From the NCBI GenBank assembly GCA_037176885.1, contig JAWWNJ010000259.1, forward strand, positions 62,001-126,000: 64,000 bases of DNA, in the 5' to 3' direction. A program made the translations under genes and the position numbers. The stretch is from Favolaschia claudopus (taxonomy: Eukaryota; Basidiomycota; Agaricomycetes; Agaricales; Mycenaceae). Below the pieces are notes generated by a model. That model worked only from the letters and a program-made list of their open reading frames with translations. It ran no database searches and was not told where the DNA came from. Below are positions 1-11,600 of this stretch, in pieces; the stretch's first letter is position 1, and every line of letters starts with the position of its first letter.

Positions 1-205
1 GCTGATATCGAGTGAGGAGAGATTGAAGCCGACCACAAGCAGGTCAACCCCGACGAGTTGAACAGATACTTCAAGGAAACATTGATGACAAGTCGAGAGT
101 CGAGGACAAGGGTCAAGTAGCTCCAGAAAGAAACAAGAGACACGAACAGCGGGCGAAGATATTCTTCTCGCCCCTTCGTGTCGACGCCGGAAGGATGGAC
201 ATGTA

Positions 206-312
206 GACAAGCTGGAATAGCCTGTCGTACCGTCATGGGAGCGGTAACCTCTCCGTTGCGTTGTTGCTTCAAACCCTATCTCATCCCCCCAGCGACAGCG
301 CAAGGAAGAAGA
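206..312 (+). repeat. Direct repeat, copy 1 (partner at 3255-3357)
   Basis: The stretch ending in CCCCCCAGCGACAGCGCAAG is repeated near-identically at 3331-3352. The upstream 70 bases, including the shared GTTGCGTTGT and CATGG segments, also align with gaps, so the repeat is about 100 bp long. Confidence 0.65.
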
Positions 313-477
313 AAAATTTCGGAACAAGAAATCCAGCAACGCATTAAACGTGCTCGCTGACGAGCACCGGACGACGCGCCAAAATATGCACGCTGACGGA
401 AAGAAAATCTTATAGGGTCGACGAGAATACGGCGACAAATAGGAACGCGCAGCGTCCGGGGTAAAGCGGTGACCACG

Positions 478-810
478 AGCAGCCTTGACGCTGTAGCGTC
501 GGCGCTTCGTAGTCGTTGCTAATGCAGGGAGCTAAGAAATGCGCTATGTTGTCGGCGTGGCGCGTGTGTAAGGTGGAAGAAGAAGACAAGGAATTGAGGC
601 TAACGGAAAGAGACGTCGTCGTCGAAACTACTGATGATGAAAAGAGCAGAGGCTCTGAACCTCGGAATACTCTCACGCAAGACGAAAGTTGACTGACTAC
701 TAGCAGCCCTGACGACGTAGCGTCGGCGCTTCGTAGCAGTTGTTCGAGGCAGACAGATGTGATGCGTTGTCAGCGTGGCGAGGGTGCAAGATGCAAAGCG
801 AACGCTCGAA
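478..810 (+). repeat. Two-copy direct repeat, period about 225 bp
   Basis: The segment GTAGCGTCGGCGCTTCGTAG at about 493 recurs at about 717. Each copy is followed at similar distance by a GTTGTCGGCGTGGCG or GTTGTCAGCGTGGCG block. The two copies are diverged but collinear. Confidence 0.6.
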
Positions 811-1421
811 AGTTCCGTTGATTTGAAACAACTTGAGCCCCCAAACAGCTGAATCCTCAGGAATCGGGGCCGGACCCGGCTACGCAGCGTAGCGAACGAG
901 CGGGGATCGGTAGAGGGACAGAATGGAGAACTTGAAAATCGAAACAGGCTTCCAGGCGCGTCCTCGTGTCGTTGTGAGCTAGAGGGAAGTCGACGCGTTG
1001 ACGAAGAAGCCGAGGCTGGACGTGAAATCCATTCAAATAGGGTCTACAGATCGAAAAAAGCGCTCGAGGTTGGATGCGAGCGAGGTTTGTATCGTGCGTT
1101 TTTCTCGGAGGGAATGCGGGTGAGAGATCGAGAGAGAAGCGAGGCGATAGAGAGGTCCACAGGCAGTCCTGACGGTATTCTAGAGCCGTCCGCGACATGA
1201 GCGAGGAGAGCAAAAGCGTCGTCTTCGGTGTGGGATGCACGCCAGCAGTGGAGTTCGGTCATCGGCGCCGAAGCCCGTCTTGGTCACTTCCGCTTTGCTT
1301 CCGCTCAAATCAACGCGCCATGCCGCCCCCCAGAGCCCGTCTCGTCTCGGATTCCCCCGTCACGTCCAATTCACTCTCGCTGCCCCCCCAGTGCGGTTAT
1401 CGAGCACTCACTAGCCGGAGG

Positions 1422-2100
1422 TACGCCGTCTGATGTGCTTCAATTTCTCCCTTCCGCTAACGTAGCTGAGGCAGAATCACACAAGATGGAGCTTCATGCG
1501 AGATTGCCAGCGCGGAAAGCAGGGCGGGGACAGGCGGGACTGCACAGCGGCTTGAAATGCCCTCCAGAGGCTTCTACCGTCAGGTAGGCGCGTCCTCATC
1601 TTCTTGAACAGCGGCTCGTTTTCTGGTGTGTTTGCCGCTTTCACCCCCCGTAACACGACATAGAGCGACATAGACAGAAGTCGCGCCGGAAACAGAGAGG
1701 CGGTTGGAGGAAGATCGTCCGGAGGAGAACGCGCGAGGCGGGGTGTTTTCTGTGTGTTGTAGGATTCGTTGCAACCTCCCCTTCTGCGAACGCGGCTGAG
1801 GCAGATCCCTCTTTCCCCGGGTAATTGCCAGCGCAAAAGTAGAACGGGGTAGCTGGGCGTCCATCCACCAGCTCCGCACACATCCGCGTTTTCAATCCCG
1901 CCCCCCAATGTACACGTTCAGTACGTCGTGCAATGTGTTTCAATCTCCTTGCCAACGCAGCTGAGGCCAATCACGAGGACTGCCAGCGCGCACGGCAGAA
2001 TGGGTTAGACGAAGCCTCCCTCGACCCACTCTCGACCCATAGCGTCCTCTCGCGTGTTCAGTTCTGCCCCCCAACGTGACATTCCGGACGATTTGCGACG
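1422..2100 (+). repeat. Three diverged copies of a 150-300 bp unit
   Basis: Three blocks at about 1422-1540, 1765-1865 and 1925-2015 share the order: TTTCAATCTCC-like stretch, AACGCAGCTGAGGC, then TTGCCAGCGCG with a following GGGGTAG or GGGTTAG. A C6 tract separates the copies. The blocks are diverged but collinear. No coding function is apparent. Confidence 0.55.
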
Positions 2101-2242
2101 TCTCGTTGACTGTACTGTGGCGATACGTCTTGTCGTGGTGCAGTTCAAACAGTACACCGTGCACGCAACCTATTCTCCAATGGTAATCTGTCTATGAGAA
2201 CCAATAAACACCGTTTCTATTACAACTCATTCGTGCTCGAGC

Positions 2243-3100
2243 GTGAATCGTGCCCCCCAAACGCGTACGTTCGAAGAACGTAGGCGCAGCTAGATGCAAA
2301 GCATCAGCGCTTCCTCGTCCATCTGCTGCGGAGCCATCCATATCCACATCAATGTTCCAGGTTCCTCCAATCGCGGAAAGATGTCGACTACGGAGATTTA
2401 CTTTCCTTCGATGGCGGCCGCGTCCGACGGCGCTCCCTCTCGCTTGAGCGCCAATGCCAGTTAAGACGGCCTGTAGGACTACATGCCGCCTACGAAGAGA
2501 CCTCCGAAAAATCTCGGCAATCCGTGAAAACGTTGTAGTGCCTCATCGACTCCCAATACAGCAACGCGATGCATCAAGGCACTGGTATGACGCTTTCTAA
2601 CCGTAGCAAGAGGAAACTCGTTGTACGAGAGCGTCCTAGAGCGAGGATCGCTCTTCACGTTGTGAAGCAGGTTGAAGTTACACGCTAAGCGGAGGGAGGT
2701 GCTCGACGGAGTACGAGGTGGTGTTCGGAGAGGAACACACAAGACGGTAAATAGAGGTACGTCGCCAGCAGTCAACTGTGTTTGTCCGTCAATTCAACAT
2801 AGTTCCCTCAGACACGTAGATTCGAATCGACAGCGGCATGCAGCTGGACGGCGAGGCGTCAGCGCTTCCTCGTCTCATAGCCACTTCAAGCTCGCAGCTT
2901 TTGTTCGCCTCAACGTTCAACGGTTTCCCAATCTCAGCAGTACAAAAAAGCAGTGCGTCATCGATTGTGGAGCGTGCTTCTCCTTGAATACGGCCGCGTC
3001 CAACGGCGCTCAAACCAAATCCAGCGCTCAATCACACTCGGGAGACGAGCGTCAAGGTGGGTAAGTGCAGCCTGAGGGACTATACATGCTGTCTAAAAAG
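2243..3100 (+). repeat. Two of three ~260 bp direct repeats (third at 5003-5280)
   Basis: Copies at 2243-2500 and 2800-3100 share a CAGCTAGATGC or CAGCTGGACGG block, the segment GCATCAGCGCTTCC or GCGTCAGCGCTTCC, and a downstream GGCCGCGTCCRACGGCGCT block, all in the same order and spacing. A third copy lies at 5003-5280. This is the most clearly repeated unit of the first 5.4 kb. Confidence 0.65.
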
Positions 3101-3254
3101 AGAGCTCCTCACAGTCTCAGCAGTTCAGGAAGGAATCCGAAGTGCGTCATAGACTGTCGCGATTGATGCTCAGTAACGAATGAACGCGTCCGAGCTTTGA
3201 GCAGGAACACGCCGTCGGGATAGTTGTGTTAACGAGAAGGTAGAAGGAAATCGG

Positions 3255-3357
3255 CGTGAAGACAAGTTGGAATGTTGTGTCAAGCCATGGTAACGTCTTC
3301 GTTGCGTTGTGGCTCCTATCCCATCTCAGCCCCCCAGCGACAGCGCAAGGAAGAATA
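3255..3357 (+). repeat. Direct repeat, copy 2 (partner at 206-312)
   Basis: This is the second copy of the CCCCCCAGCGACAGCGCAAG block with its upstream GTTGCGTTGT segment. A more diverged third relative may lie around 3765-3800. Confidence 0.6.
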
Positions 3358-3359
3358 GA

Positions 3360-5000
3360 GAGGTTGCGCAAAAGCCATACGAGCCATCTGGTGGCTTTTG
3401 GCGTGTGCGCAGCCGATGGCTCCAATGGCTGCTGATCTTGGGCATTCTGTTCACAACTGCATCAAAACCATCCCTGCTTATCTAGATAAAGCCCGGTGAT
3501 GAACTGCGGACCTTCATGACGGGCAATACCCAGACAGTGAGGGAGACACCACTCAAGCAGAGAAACTGTTGTTGATGCCATAAATTAACCGTGAATTCTG
3601 GTGATTTGGGGAAGCCCATGACAGCTACTACACACTGTGCGGATATGTTGCATACAATATAGGTATGATGCTTGAACGTCCAAGAATTAGGAGCCATATG
3701 CTGCGCACACGCCCAAAGCCATCTGGTGGCTCGTATGGCTTTTGCGCAAACAGGTTAATAAAAGATTCCAATTTACCCCCCAGCGCAGGCGACGGAAGGA
3801 GAGAAAGAAAAAAATCGGATTCAAAATCTCGACATCAGGAGTGCTTCTCACACTTTTGTGATCAACGACGACGGACTTGGAAGCCGGCAAGAACGAAGCT
3901 TGAAGCCAACGATTTGAACACGTCAAGATCCACCTACAAGAACAGCAGCAGCGACGCCGCGCTCGCTCTCGAAGGCAAAGGTATCGTCGCTTTTGATCCA
4001 ATCTCCAGTCCTTCCGCAAGTACGCTTCGCTCTTCGCTTCACGCCGCCACTGACCCCTACAGAATCCAATTGGCCTACGCCGATTCAATTTCACTGCCTC
4101 CATCGGTGACTCTGAGAAGCCGCGTCTTGCGGTCGACTAAGAAATGTCATGAAGGAGACATGGCGGAAGGTCGTGGAGGGAGAGGCGCGAACGATGAGTC
4201 TCCGGGTGCTTTATCCAAATGAGGTACGTTGTTCGCCTCGCTTGACTCCGCCTCGACTCCAAACACAGCCCGAGCTTACACATGGAGCGGAAAGCTGAAC
4301 AAGTATGGTGCCCTCCGCTTAGTCACCGCCAAAAATGTACTAGTCCCAAATCGGCCGAAGGCCGATTTTTTTTTTTGTATATACCTCTTTTCGCCTGCAG
4401 AAAGACACTTTTCTACATCTACACTGTCTATAATACGTCTGCCCGTCTTCCATGGTCCGCAAACGAAAATACTTGTTGAGTGCGGCAGCCAGAGCGCGTG
4501 CTGGTCGACATCCTCGTGCCGAATCATCGTCACCGTCATCCGGCATGGCGACTCAGGATGCTCAATTACACGTCCGCAAGTTTAGTTCTAAGGTATACAA
4601 GTCTCACAGACGTATCCCACAACGTGTCGCAGAGAGTTTTGACGAGTAGGGACATATTCGGAGGGACAGTCCCAATTTGGGGGGTCAGAAGTTTTATAAC
4701 TCGCTCAATTTTGTCGCTATAAAAATTCTGTCTTGCCAAAAGATTCCTTGCGTGAAACTGAGTGTTTTCGCAAGAGGAATAAAAAATCGGTGTTTTCGTG
4801 CTCGAGTAGTAACGGTTGTCACAAATTGGTGGTGACTAAGTGGAGGGCACCATGGATCCATGAGGTGTGACGTGGTTGGTCGGAAGGAAGGTATGCGTAA
4901 GAGGACAAGCGAGCTGGAGGTACGCCCCGGAATTCATATACCCTGTGGCCATGTATAGTACTTCCGTCGATTCATCCTGGCCCCCCAGATCCGAGCGTTT
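3360..5000. other. No gene recognised
   Basis: Several open frames of 60-185 codons exist, the longest on + from 3665 to 4222. None has a recognisable domain, and they overlap open frames on the other strand. I see no clear exon-intron structure. Confidence 0.5.
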
Positions 5001-5002
5001 GC

Positions 5003-5280
5003 TCTCTGCGGCCCCCCAAGCGCGCACATTCAAATGCCAAAGGCATGCAGCTAGACGCCAAAGCATCAGCGCTTCCCCGACGAATTACTTTTGCAACTCT
5101 GTAGCCCAATACGCTTCAAGTTGTCAACGCCCGACCTTCTTTCGACCTGTATGTCGTCGGTTGTGGAGATTGATTTCTTCTTCGAAGACAGCCGCGTTCC
5201 ACGGCGCTCAAACCCCCAGAGCTCGATCCCGGTGAACGGGCGACAAGGTGGGTTAATGCAGCCTCAAGACGACAATTTGT
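5003..5280 (+). repeat. Third copy of the ~260 bp direct repeat
   Basis: It follows a CCCCCCAAGCGCGCAC block and carries GCATCAGCGCTTCC, then GCCGCGTTCCACGGCGCT and the GGGTTAATGCAGCC end that matches GGGTAAGTGCAGCC of the 2800-3100 copy. Confidence 0.6.
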
Positions 5281-5399
5281 TTCAGCGATACCAAGCCCCC
5301 AATTCCTTCCAAGTAATCCGCTCAACGCGAAGAGCTCAGACCGTAAACACCAGCAGCCGCGAACAGCGCTCAATGTCTACGTTTGCGGTGCGGCACACA

Positions 5400-5987
5400 G
5401 AGCCGTGAAGGAAGAATAGATGAAGAGGGTCATTTCGTACCCTGCAAATTTTCAGCCTTTCGCTCTTTATAAAATAACGTGTGTCTGAAGCCTTTTCAAA
5501 CTCCGCTCGGTCTGAACCGTCCCGCACCATCAATATGACTCGCTCTCGCTACCTCTTTGTCCGACTCGCCCACCATGACTATCTGCCTGAAGACGATGCA
5601 CCTTGACTCCGTTCGCGTTCGCGCTCCCACTCGCACTCGCACAATCATAATTCGACACGTCTCTTCAACGTGTACCAAAATTCTATATTAATAAAACTTC
5701 GTCGATTTTCCATCCTCCAACTGGGTATGGGCAATCACCCCAAAAAGGATCGTGCGCTGACTAAGCAACTTTCCCACTGATTTCGTGTCGATGCCTTGAA
5801 ATACATGTCGCCCCCTTCATTCTGGCTGAGTTAGATAGTTTGCAATGTACCCTAGTATCATGAAAATTGATTCTCGCTTAAACCTGGTAGAAATACGCAA
5901 AATCCATTGAAACTCGGGATATTCTTTGTCCAGACAAGAAAAGCACTGTCTCCTCCTGACTGTTTTCACAGTATTTTATACTGCCAT
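5400..5987. other. Intergenic, nothing recognised
   Basis: There is no open frame of note and no inverted repeat other than the start of the MITE at 5990. Confidence 0.5.
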
Positions 5988-5989
5988 TA

Positions 5990-6743
5990 CAGGGAATCCT
6001 GAAAATAATGACAATCACGAATAAAAAAATTGTGTTTCCCAAAAAGGAAATTTGGGTTCTTCCCTTTCCTTCTCCTTGTTTTTGAGCTCTCAACTCACGG
6101 CAATCCTTCTTCTGACGTCCTGGACAGTGCATATGGTCATTCTGGAGGTCTTCGAGTTCAACCCGCCCTCACCTGTGCCTTTCTGTGCTCGCAATTCGAT
6201 GCATCAACAGCAGAGTGATGTGAACTATCTAGTGCCCGTTACATCGAGTTGGACGGCCTTTCTCGCTATGAAGAAGAGTAGAAGAGGATTTAGAAGATAA
6301 ATCATAATACTACCACTGGGGTGCTGAATTGATGTGTACTCCCTTCCAGTTCTTATTGCCCTTGTATTGCCTCAGTCAATGGGACTCGCAACAGCTTCAT
6401 TTGAGCTCTGTTTCAACCCAAGCTTTGGGGAAGAGTAGAGTACCATATTCTCCTATTGTTATATTCCATCTTTTTCCGGATAGCTATCTATCTGGCGTCA
6501 TTTTCCTGTGTAGTCGGTCCAACTAGTGAATGCATTGCTGGCTTAGCTTCCATTGGTCTTCCCTCGAGTTTGTACCACCAAAATCCTTAGAGTAGCATAC
6601 TAAAAGCATTTTTACGACCTCCTGCAGTGCCTGAAAGCTTCTGTGGCTGGAAAAAGACGAGAAGGAGCGCAGCAGCACGAATTTCCTTTTCGGGAATTGC
6701 AAATATTTTTGTTTGTGATTGTCATTATTTTCAGGATTCCCTG
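5990..6743. mobile_element. TA-flanked MITE, family I copy 1 (754 bp)
   Basis: The ends are inverted repeats of about 70 bp, beginning CAGGGAATCCTGAAAATAAT on the left and matching its complement on the right, with a TA dinucleotide directly outside each end (5988-5989 and 6744-6745). The inner part of the terminal repeat contains a WAAAAAGGAAATTY block. No transposase is encoded. TA target duplication and termini starting CAG are typical of Tc1/mariner-type non-autonomous elements, so that assignment is an inference. A second copy of similar length lies at 62017-62774, and its inner sequence is much more diverged than its ends. Confidence 0.85.
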
Positions 6744-7700
6744 TAAGCAAATATCAAGCTTGTATGAGCCTCAAGCAGCGATTCTCTACTTGTATTGAGT
6801 GTTTCGGCTTGATTCAGCGCGAGACGCGTTTGTTTGTCTGTGTTTAAACGCGTCTCGGAGCAGAAACCGGAACGACTTTGGGGTCAAAAATTGAATTGTG
6901 CGGGATGTTCGTAGTATATTATTTTGTTTGTAATTGACAGAGGAATTGAGAAAATATTGATTTGGGCAGGATCTACAATATTGATCTCAGGAACTAGGAC
7001 AGATCTGGAAAATTCCTCTGACAAATACAAATAAAATCGGAAACAACATCAAATGGGCAAAAGTCCGAAGGGGGTCATGTATTTACTTATCGAGATAGGT
7101 TTTGGGCGAAAACGGGGCTGCCATTTGGCGGGGCTTCCAAATTGGGACGAGAATGATGGATGTCACCGGGTGACGGTACCCACTCCAACGCTTTGCTGTC
7201 GCCAAGGCTGTATTTCCAGTTGGTCAAAACATCCTCCTTGAAGCCATCAGGGCAGCAGGGCTGCCCCTGTTCCCGGAGATCCATCCTCTGACGAGTACCA
7301 AGTTCGTCAACGAAAGGATTTGAATCCCAGCGCTTAACTAACTACCTCTAGCTCCAAATACCGGATATGATGGTACCTACTCATGTGCATCGTCATGCAA
7401 TTCCAACAGAACGAGTGGCCGCAATGGGTTCTGATGTTTTCAAATACTGGTTTAGTGTCCATAGTACTTCAAGTTATGTATATTGTGCCATCATTTATAC
7501 TGCAGGATTGGTGAAAATTTCCAGACAAATAAGGAGTTGAGCATTTCTTCTGAGATGTCGATCGGTGATGCGATCGGTGATTTCGGACATGTTCAATGTC
7601 GGTGGTTCAATCGGCGACTTTGAATGTAAACATAGTGAACTCTGTTGACAATGGACTCACTCCACTCTCAGTCTTATACTGTGCTCGATTGAAAGGATTG
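6744..7700. other. Intergenic with a short perfect hairpin
   Basis: An 11-bp inverted repeat, GAGACGCGTTT at 6821-6831 and its complement at 6846-6856, forms a hairpin with a 14-base loop. The stretch 7050-7320 may hold a decayed exon, but I cannot support a reading frame. Confidence 0.45.
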
Positions 7701-7707
7701 TAGAGGT

Positions 7708-8130
7708 GTGGTCCCTCCGATCGAGCTCATTGTTCTCAATCACGGCACCCGAACGAAAGAAGTGAAACCAAAACAGGGTGAGTTTCTCTTCATCCCTCTG
7801 TCTTCTCTAACACCATGTCCGTCCATCCATACACCCCAGACGACCTGTGAGTGCGGTTCCTGGTTTATTCATCTACTTAATAAATTGCAAAACCAAAGGA
7901 CGGGCAACAAATCAAATCTTGTCAAGCTTGTCCAGCGTCAAATCTCCAAATGGCCAGGCACCAAGTTCTCCCCGTCAAAGACGACCGTCCAGCAGATCAA
8001 GGATGCTCTTCTCGATTCAAAATGCGGTTTGTCAACAGATCAGCCGCCAATTGCATCGCCCCACCCATCAAAACAAGGCGGCGCCGCCCCGACTCAAAAG
8101 GTCGAACATCGTGGTGCATACACTTCTTGA
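7708..8130 (+). pseudogene. Partial hypothetical gene with a 7-nt microexon
   Basis: I do not recognise a named family. A collinear reading runs from an exon ending at 7777 (before GTGAGT), across a 62-bp intron (7778-7839), a 7-base exon (7840-7846), a 52-bp intron (7847-7898) and a third exon from 7899. Joined this way the frame stays open through a lysine-rich stretch and a helix-like segment with SPSKTTVQQIKDALL, which resembles a SAP-type or DNA-binding helix. No ATG is found for the first exon, so the 5' part is missing or further upstream. The 3' end is also uncertain: the exon may run into a stop at about 8128 or splice at about 8100 to 8161. The seven-base exon has perfect GTGAGT donors on both introns, which supports it. 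Confidence 0.4.
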
Positions 8131-9070
8131 AAACAGAATTCACCTCTTACATTTTCTGTAGAACCCAGCGTCCCCGCTCCTCCAAATCCCATAAGTAGAA
8201 GCAACCGAGGTAAATATGTTCGATAATTTGAACAATTACTAAATGGTATCAGAACAATTCGTGTTTATATTGAAAACATCCGTACTACTCGTCATCCACA
8301 TAAGTAACTGGAAATAAATACCTCCCAATCTCTGCCACCCAGCCCTGTGATTCGTTGAAGTAAACACTACATTGGCTAGCTGTGAGCCACATCTACATGT
8401 CTTTGACATGAAAGTCTTACATATGTGTCTTGACCGTGTCAAATTGGCATTGGAATCAGATGCGTGGGAAATCCAGCATTTTCCCCCGAAACTTGTTGCA
8501 GTCATTCAAAGACAAAAACATCTTTAGTTGCTCCAAAATTTTAGACTCAGTCTCTTATGTATCAAACCATAATTCACATGCACAGAAACCCCCAGATGAC
8601 TTTGTCTGACATAAGCTGCAAAAATGATGAATTATTGTAATTTTGATATTCCGAATGCTAGGAGAGAGTTCAGGCTTGGTCAAGCTGGTAAATGTTGCTC
8701 AGATTATCACCTACAAGATGGTTATGAGCCATAATGTTGTCAGAAAAATCACAGAAATGGCAATTTCCGTTTACTTATGTGGACAACGAGTACCCCAACA
8801 CAGAAGAATGTGGGGATTCTGTTGCTCCCAATTTTGCGCCAGGAAGACGGGTTGGATCGCGTTCTTGGGAGGGAATTCCTGGATGCCCTGCAAAAGAGCA
8901 ACGGCGCAATCGAGATATCTTCGGACAGTAAGTGTTTGCTGCGTTTGAGTTATTTTCTGCGCACTCACGTAGGTACGGTTTTGTTCTGTATCCTGTAGTG
9001 ATGTAGGGGCTGCCTTGGCTCCCTCGCCTTTGGGCAGAGTGCAGGGATTTTAAACCCGCGCCGGGAAGTT
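8131..9070. other. Intergenic, possible isolated exon near 8780-8930
   Basis: A short open stretch at about 8777-8932 ends at a good donor (GTAAGT at 8931), but I cannot join it to a neighbour. Nothing else is seen. The junction with the LINE fragment lies somewhere between 9000 and 9230. Confidence 0.35.
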
Positions 9071-10426
9071 TTGTCACATGTGACATCACGTTCCCACGCG
9101 CTCACGCTCTTTTTACCTCTTTCTTCAGCTGATGCGACCTTTTTCTGCACTTTCTGGGTACAGGAACCTTGCCTCAAAGTAATTAGATTTGTTTCCTCCA
9201 GATTTTTCACCGTTTCAGGTGAACTCCCAGCGAAATTGGCATCCGCGCACCACTGCGTGGAGCTGCCGCTTGACGATGATGGCAATTTAGCTGTTAGTTC
9301 GGTTGCGGGCGCCGGCCCGGACGGCTGGGGTTACGCTCGTGGTCTACCTCCGCCTCAAGGCAGAAGGCAAGTGACTGTGACTACTCCCCCTGTGACTTCC
9401 GACGCTAATGCGCTTCTGTTGGGCATGGAACGGATTGTTCCAACTTATTCACCGCCGTGGATTGACCCGCTCCCCTTCACCACTATCATCCCGTCCAAGT
9501 CCGACGCCGTTTCCGTCCTCAAGGATCTGCTAAGTGACGAGCTGTTTGCAGAGGCTACATGGTTTACTGATGGGTCGTTGCTGGCCGGTGCGGCGGGGGG
9601 AGCTGCTGTCCTCATGCTCGGAGAAGCAGTAAGTGAACGAATCTTACTTCCTCTGGGTAGTGGGCAGGTCGCAGAAGGAGAAATGGAGGGGCTTTTGCGC
9701 GCTACGGAACGCGCATTGATCAGGGGATCAAATCAGATTCTTGTCGTCTCGGATTCACAGGCTGCCCTACAAGGTATTCAGTCAACTTGATCACGCGCAG
9801 GACAACCCCGGGCGATACTATACGACAAGATTGTCCGCTCCGCCATGGATCATTCCCCAGCACTCCGTATCACAAACCTCTGGACGCCTGCTCACATCGG
9901 TACGGCTGGTAACGAGTTCGCCGACGACGCTGCAAAGGCAGCTACTTTGCTTACACCCCCCGCCACCCTCCCTGTCTCTCTCACCTCCTGCAGACGCGCA
10001 ATCAACACCCTCATTCTCGAACGCTGGGGCCACGACTGGGCGACTTCCTCCTTGGGCCGCGGGCTTCGAGGAATCGATGACGCTGTACCGTCCCTCATTC
10101 TCCGTTCTCCATACACCTCGTCTCTCCCTCGCGCTGACATATCCCTTATCAGTCAGCTACGAACCGACTTTTCCGCCCTCAACGCTCATCGATTCCGCTG
10201 TCGCCTAACATCGTCGCCTGCGTGCGAATTTTGCCACGCCTCGCGAGAAACAAGAACTCATTTCCTCCTCCACTGTCCCGCATGGTCGCAATTCCGTCCT
10301 CCTCTACAACTTGCTTCCTTTGCGGCTGGGATCTTGGGTGCTGTTGATGTTCGCACCCTTCTCAATCACCCCAAACTCGTCAAACCCGTGGCCGAGTTCA
10401 TACGACTATCGGGACGATTCCAATAA
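9071..10426 (+). pseudogene. LINE (non-LTR retrotransposon) 3' end: RNase H and CCHC tail
   Basis: The frame encodes the C-terminal part of a LINE ORF2. An RNase H1-like domain shows the metal-binding pattern: WFTDGS near residue 159, EGEMEGL near 201, VSDSQAA near 226, and NEFADDAAKAA after the break. A C-terminal cysteine-histidine motif, CEFCHASRETRTHFLLHC, is typical of LINE ORF2 proteins with RNase H. There is one in-frame TGA at 9788-9790. The frame after it is unchanged and continues to 10426, so a single nonsense change separates the halves. The endonuclease and reverse transcriptase that should precede it are absent, which makes this a 5'-truncated copy, the usual result of LINE insertion. 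The exact 5' junction is not determined. A C/T-rich tail with a short AT-rich stretch follows to about 10520. Confidence 0.8.
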
Positions 10427-10599
10427 AGTTATGTCTGTCTCAAACTCTTTTCTCTCCTTTCTCTCCTCTCCCTCTCCTTCATTACCTTACTGTACGTACA
10501 ATAATAATAGTGACCTCTCCTCCATATACTTACATAGCTCAAATCGTAGAATATTCAAGCACGCATAGTTATTCCTCCCTCGTTGCAGAGCAACTCGGC

Positions 10600-11600
10600 G
10601 AATCGAATGTGGTAGACGGAAGCAAAAAGGACGGTGATTGCCGACCGGATAAATCGCATCCAAGGCTCAACGCAACGCAACTGAACCAGACGATCCACTC
10701 GCTGAGGAACCACTCGAAGGTGGCCCCAAGACTGCAGAAGTCCCGGAGGATCCTATCAGCTCAGACCGACTATTGGATGAAATCGACATTTCGCCCGATG
10801 TTACTCCTGAGCAACGCAAGCAGCTTCAAGACGTTCTTATACGCAATAGCCAAGCGTTTGGACTCGACGGAAGATTGGGAAATTATGAAACAAAGGTCGA
10901 GATACCGATGAAGCCTGGTGCGGAACCCGTATCTTTACCTCCATTTCCTGTTTCCCCCAGCTAATCGTGAAGTTATCGATAAGCAGATGGATTCCTGGCT
11001 CAAATTAGGCGTAATAGAGCCGTCAAAAAAGTCCATGGGCTGCGCCCGTGTTTATTGTGTATCGAAATGGTAAACCCAGGATGGTTATTGACCTTAGGAA
11101 ATTGAATGAACAAGTCGTAGCAGACGAATTTGGATTACCTCGTCAAGACGAAATTCTCCAAGCCTTATCCGGCTCTCAGTGGCTCACCACTCTCGACGCT
11201 CTCGCCGTATTCACCCAACTCACCATGGCACCTGGTTCTGCTGAAAAATTGGCGTTCAGAACGCATCGCGGACTCTTTCAATTCGCGCGAATGCCTTTTG
11301 GTTACCGCAACGGACCAAGTGTTTTTCAACGCGTTATGCAGACGGTGCTGGCACCATTTCTGTGGGTATTCGCACTCGTTAACATCGACGATATCGTTAT
11401 CTTCTCACTCACATTCGAAGACCATGTCAAACATCTCGACCTCGTCTTTGGTGCCATCGCTGCCGCCAATATTACCCTTTCCCCTCCAAAATGTCATCTG
11501 GCATATCAATCTCTACTACTACTCGGCCAGAAGGTATCGCGCCTCGGCCTTTCCACTCATAAAGAAAAGGTTGTCAGTAACCATATGAAGTTTGATTAAA
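10600..11600 (+). pseudogene. Ty3/Gypsy reverse transcriptase fragment, decayed
   Basis: Three reading frames together cover the start of a Gypsy-type reverse transcriptase. The pieces are EIDISPDVTPEQRKQL (from 10773), a short linker after 10964 with a frameshift, a second frameshift near 11030, then an open frame 11048-11599 with GKPRMVIDLRKLNEQV, the RT palm, and FQFARMPFGYRNGPSVFQ. The catalytic box reads NIDDIVIF where family members have YIDD, so the tyrosine is lost. The RNase H and integrase parts are missing, and the sequence after 11600 is unrelated. The family differs from the element at 12.7-19.5 kb, which has YLDD and a different palm sequence. This is a dead fragment adjoining the LINE tail. 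Confidence 0.8.

Larger units (their letters stand above)
1..5400 (+). repeat. Array of diverged direct repeats with recurrent CCCCCCA motif
   Basis: This region has no convincing gene. It is built from several families of diverged direct repeats, all in the same orientation. A C-tract followed by A (CCCCCCA or one base different) recurs at about 284, 1324, 1382, 1899, 2066, 2252, 3331, 3776, 4981 and 5012, with weaker copies near 837, 1644, 5214 and 5294, always on the + strand. The short open frames here overlap in several frames and both strands and look like chance. I do not recognise the repeat family. It could be an old tandem array or decayed copies of a single mobile or satellite unit. 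Confidence 0.6.

Noticed and set aside
3665..4222. 185-codon plus-strand frame
   Set aside because: It has no recognisable domain, a long open frame runs antisense to it, and it lies in the repeat field with no splice-consistent neighbours.
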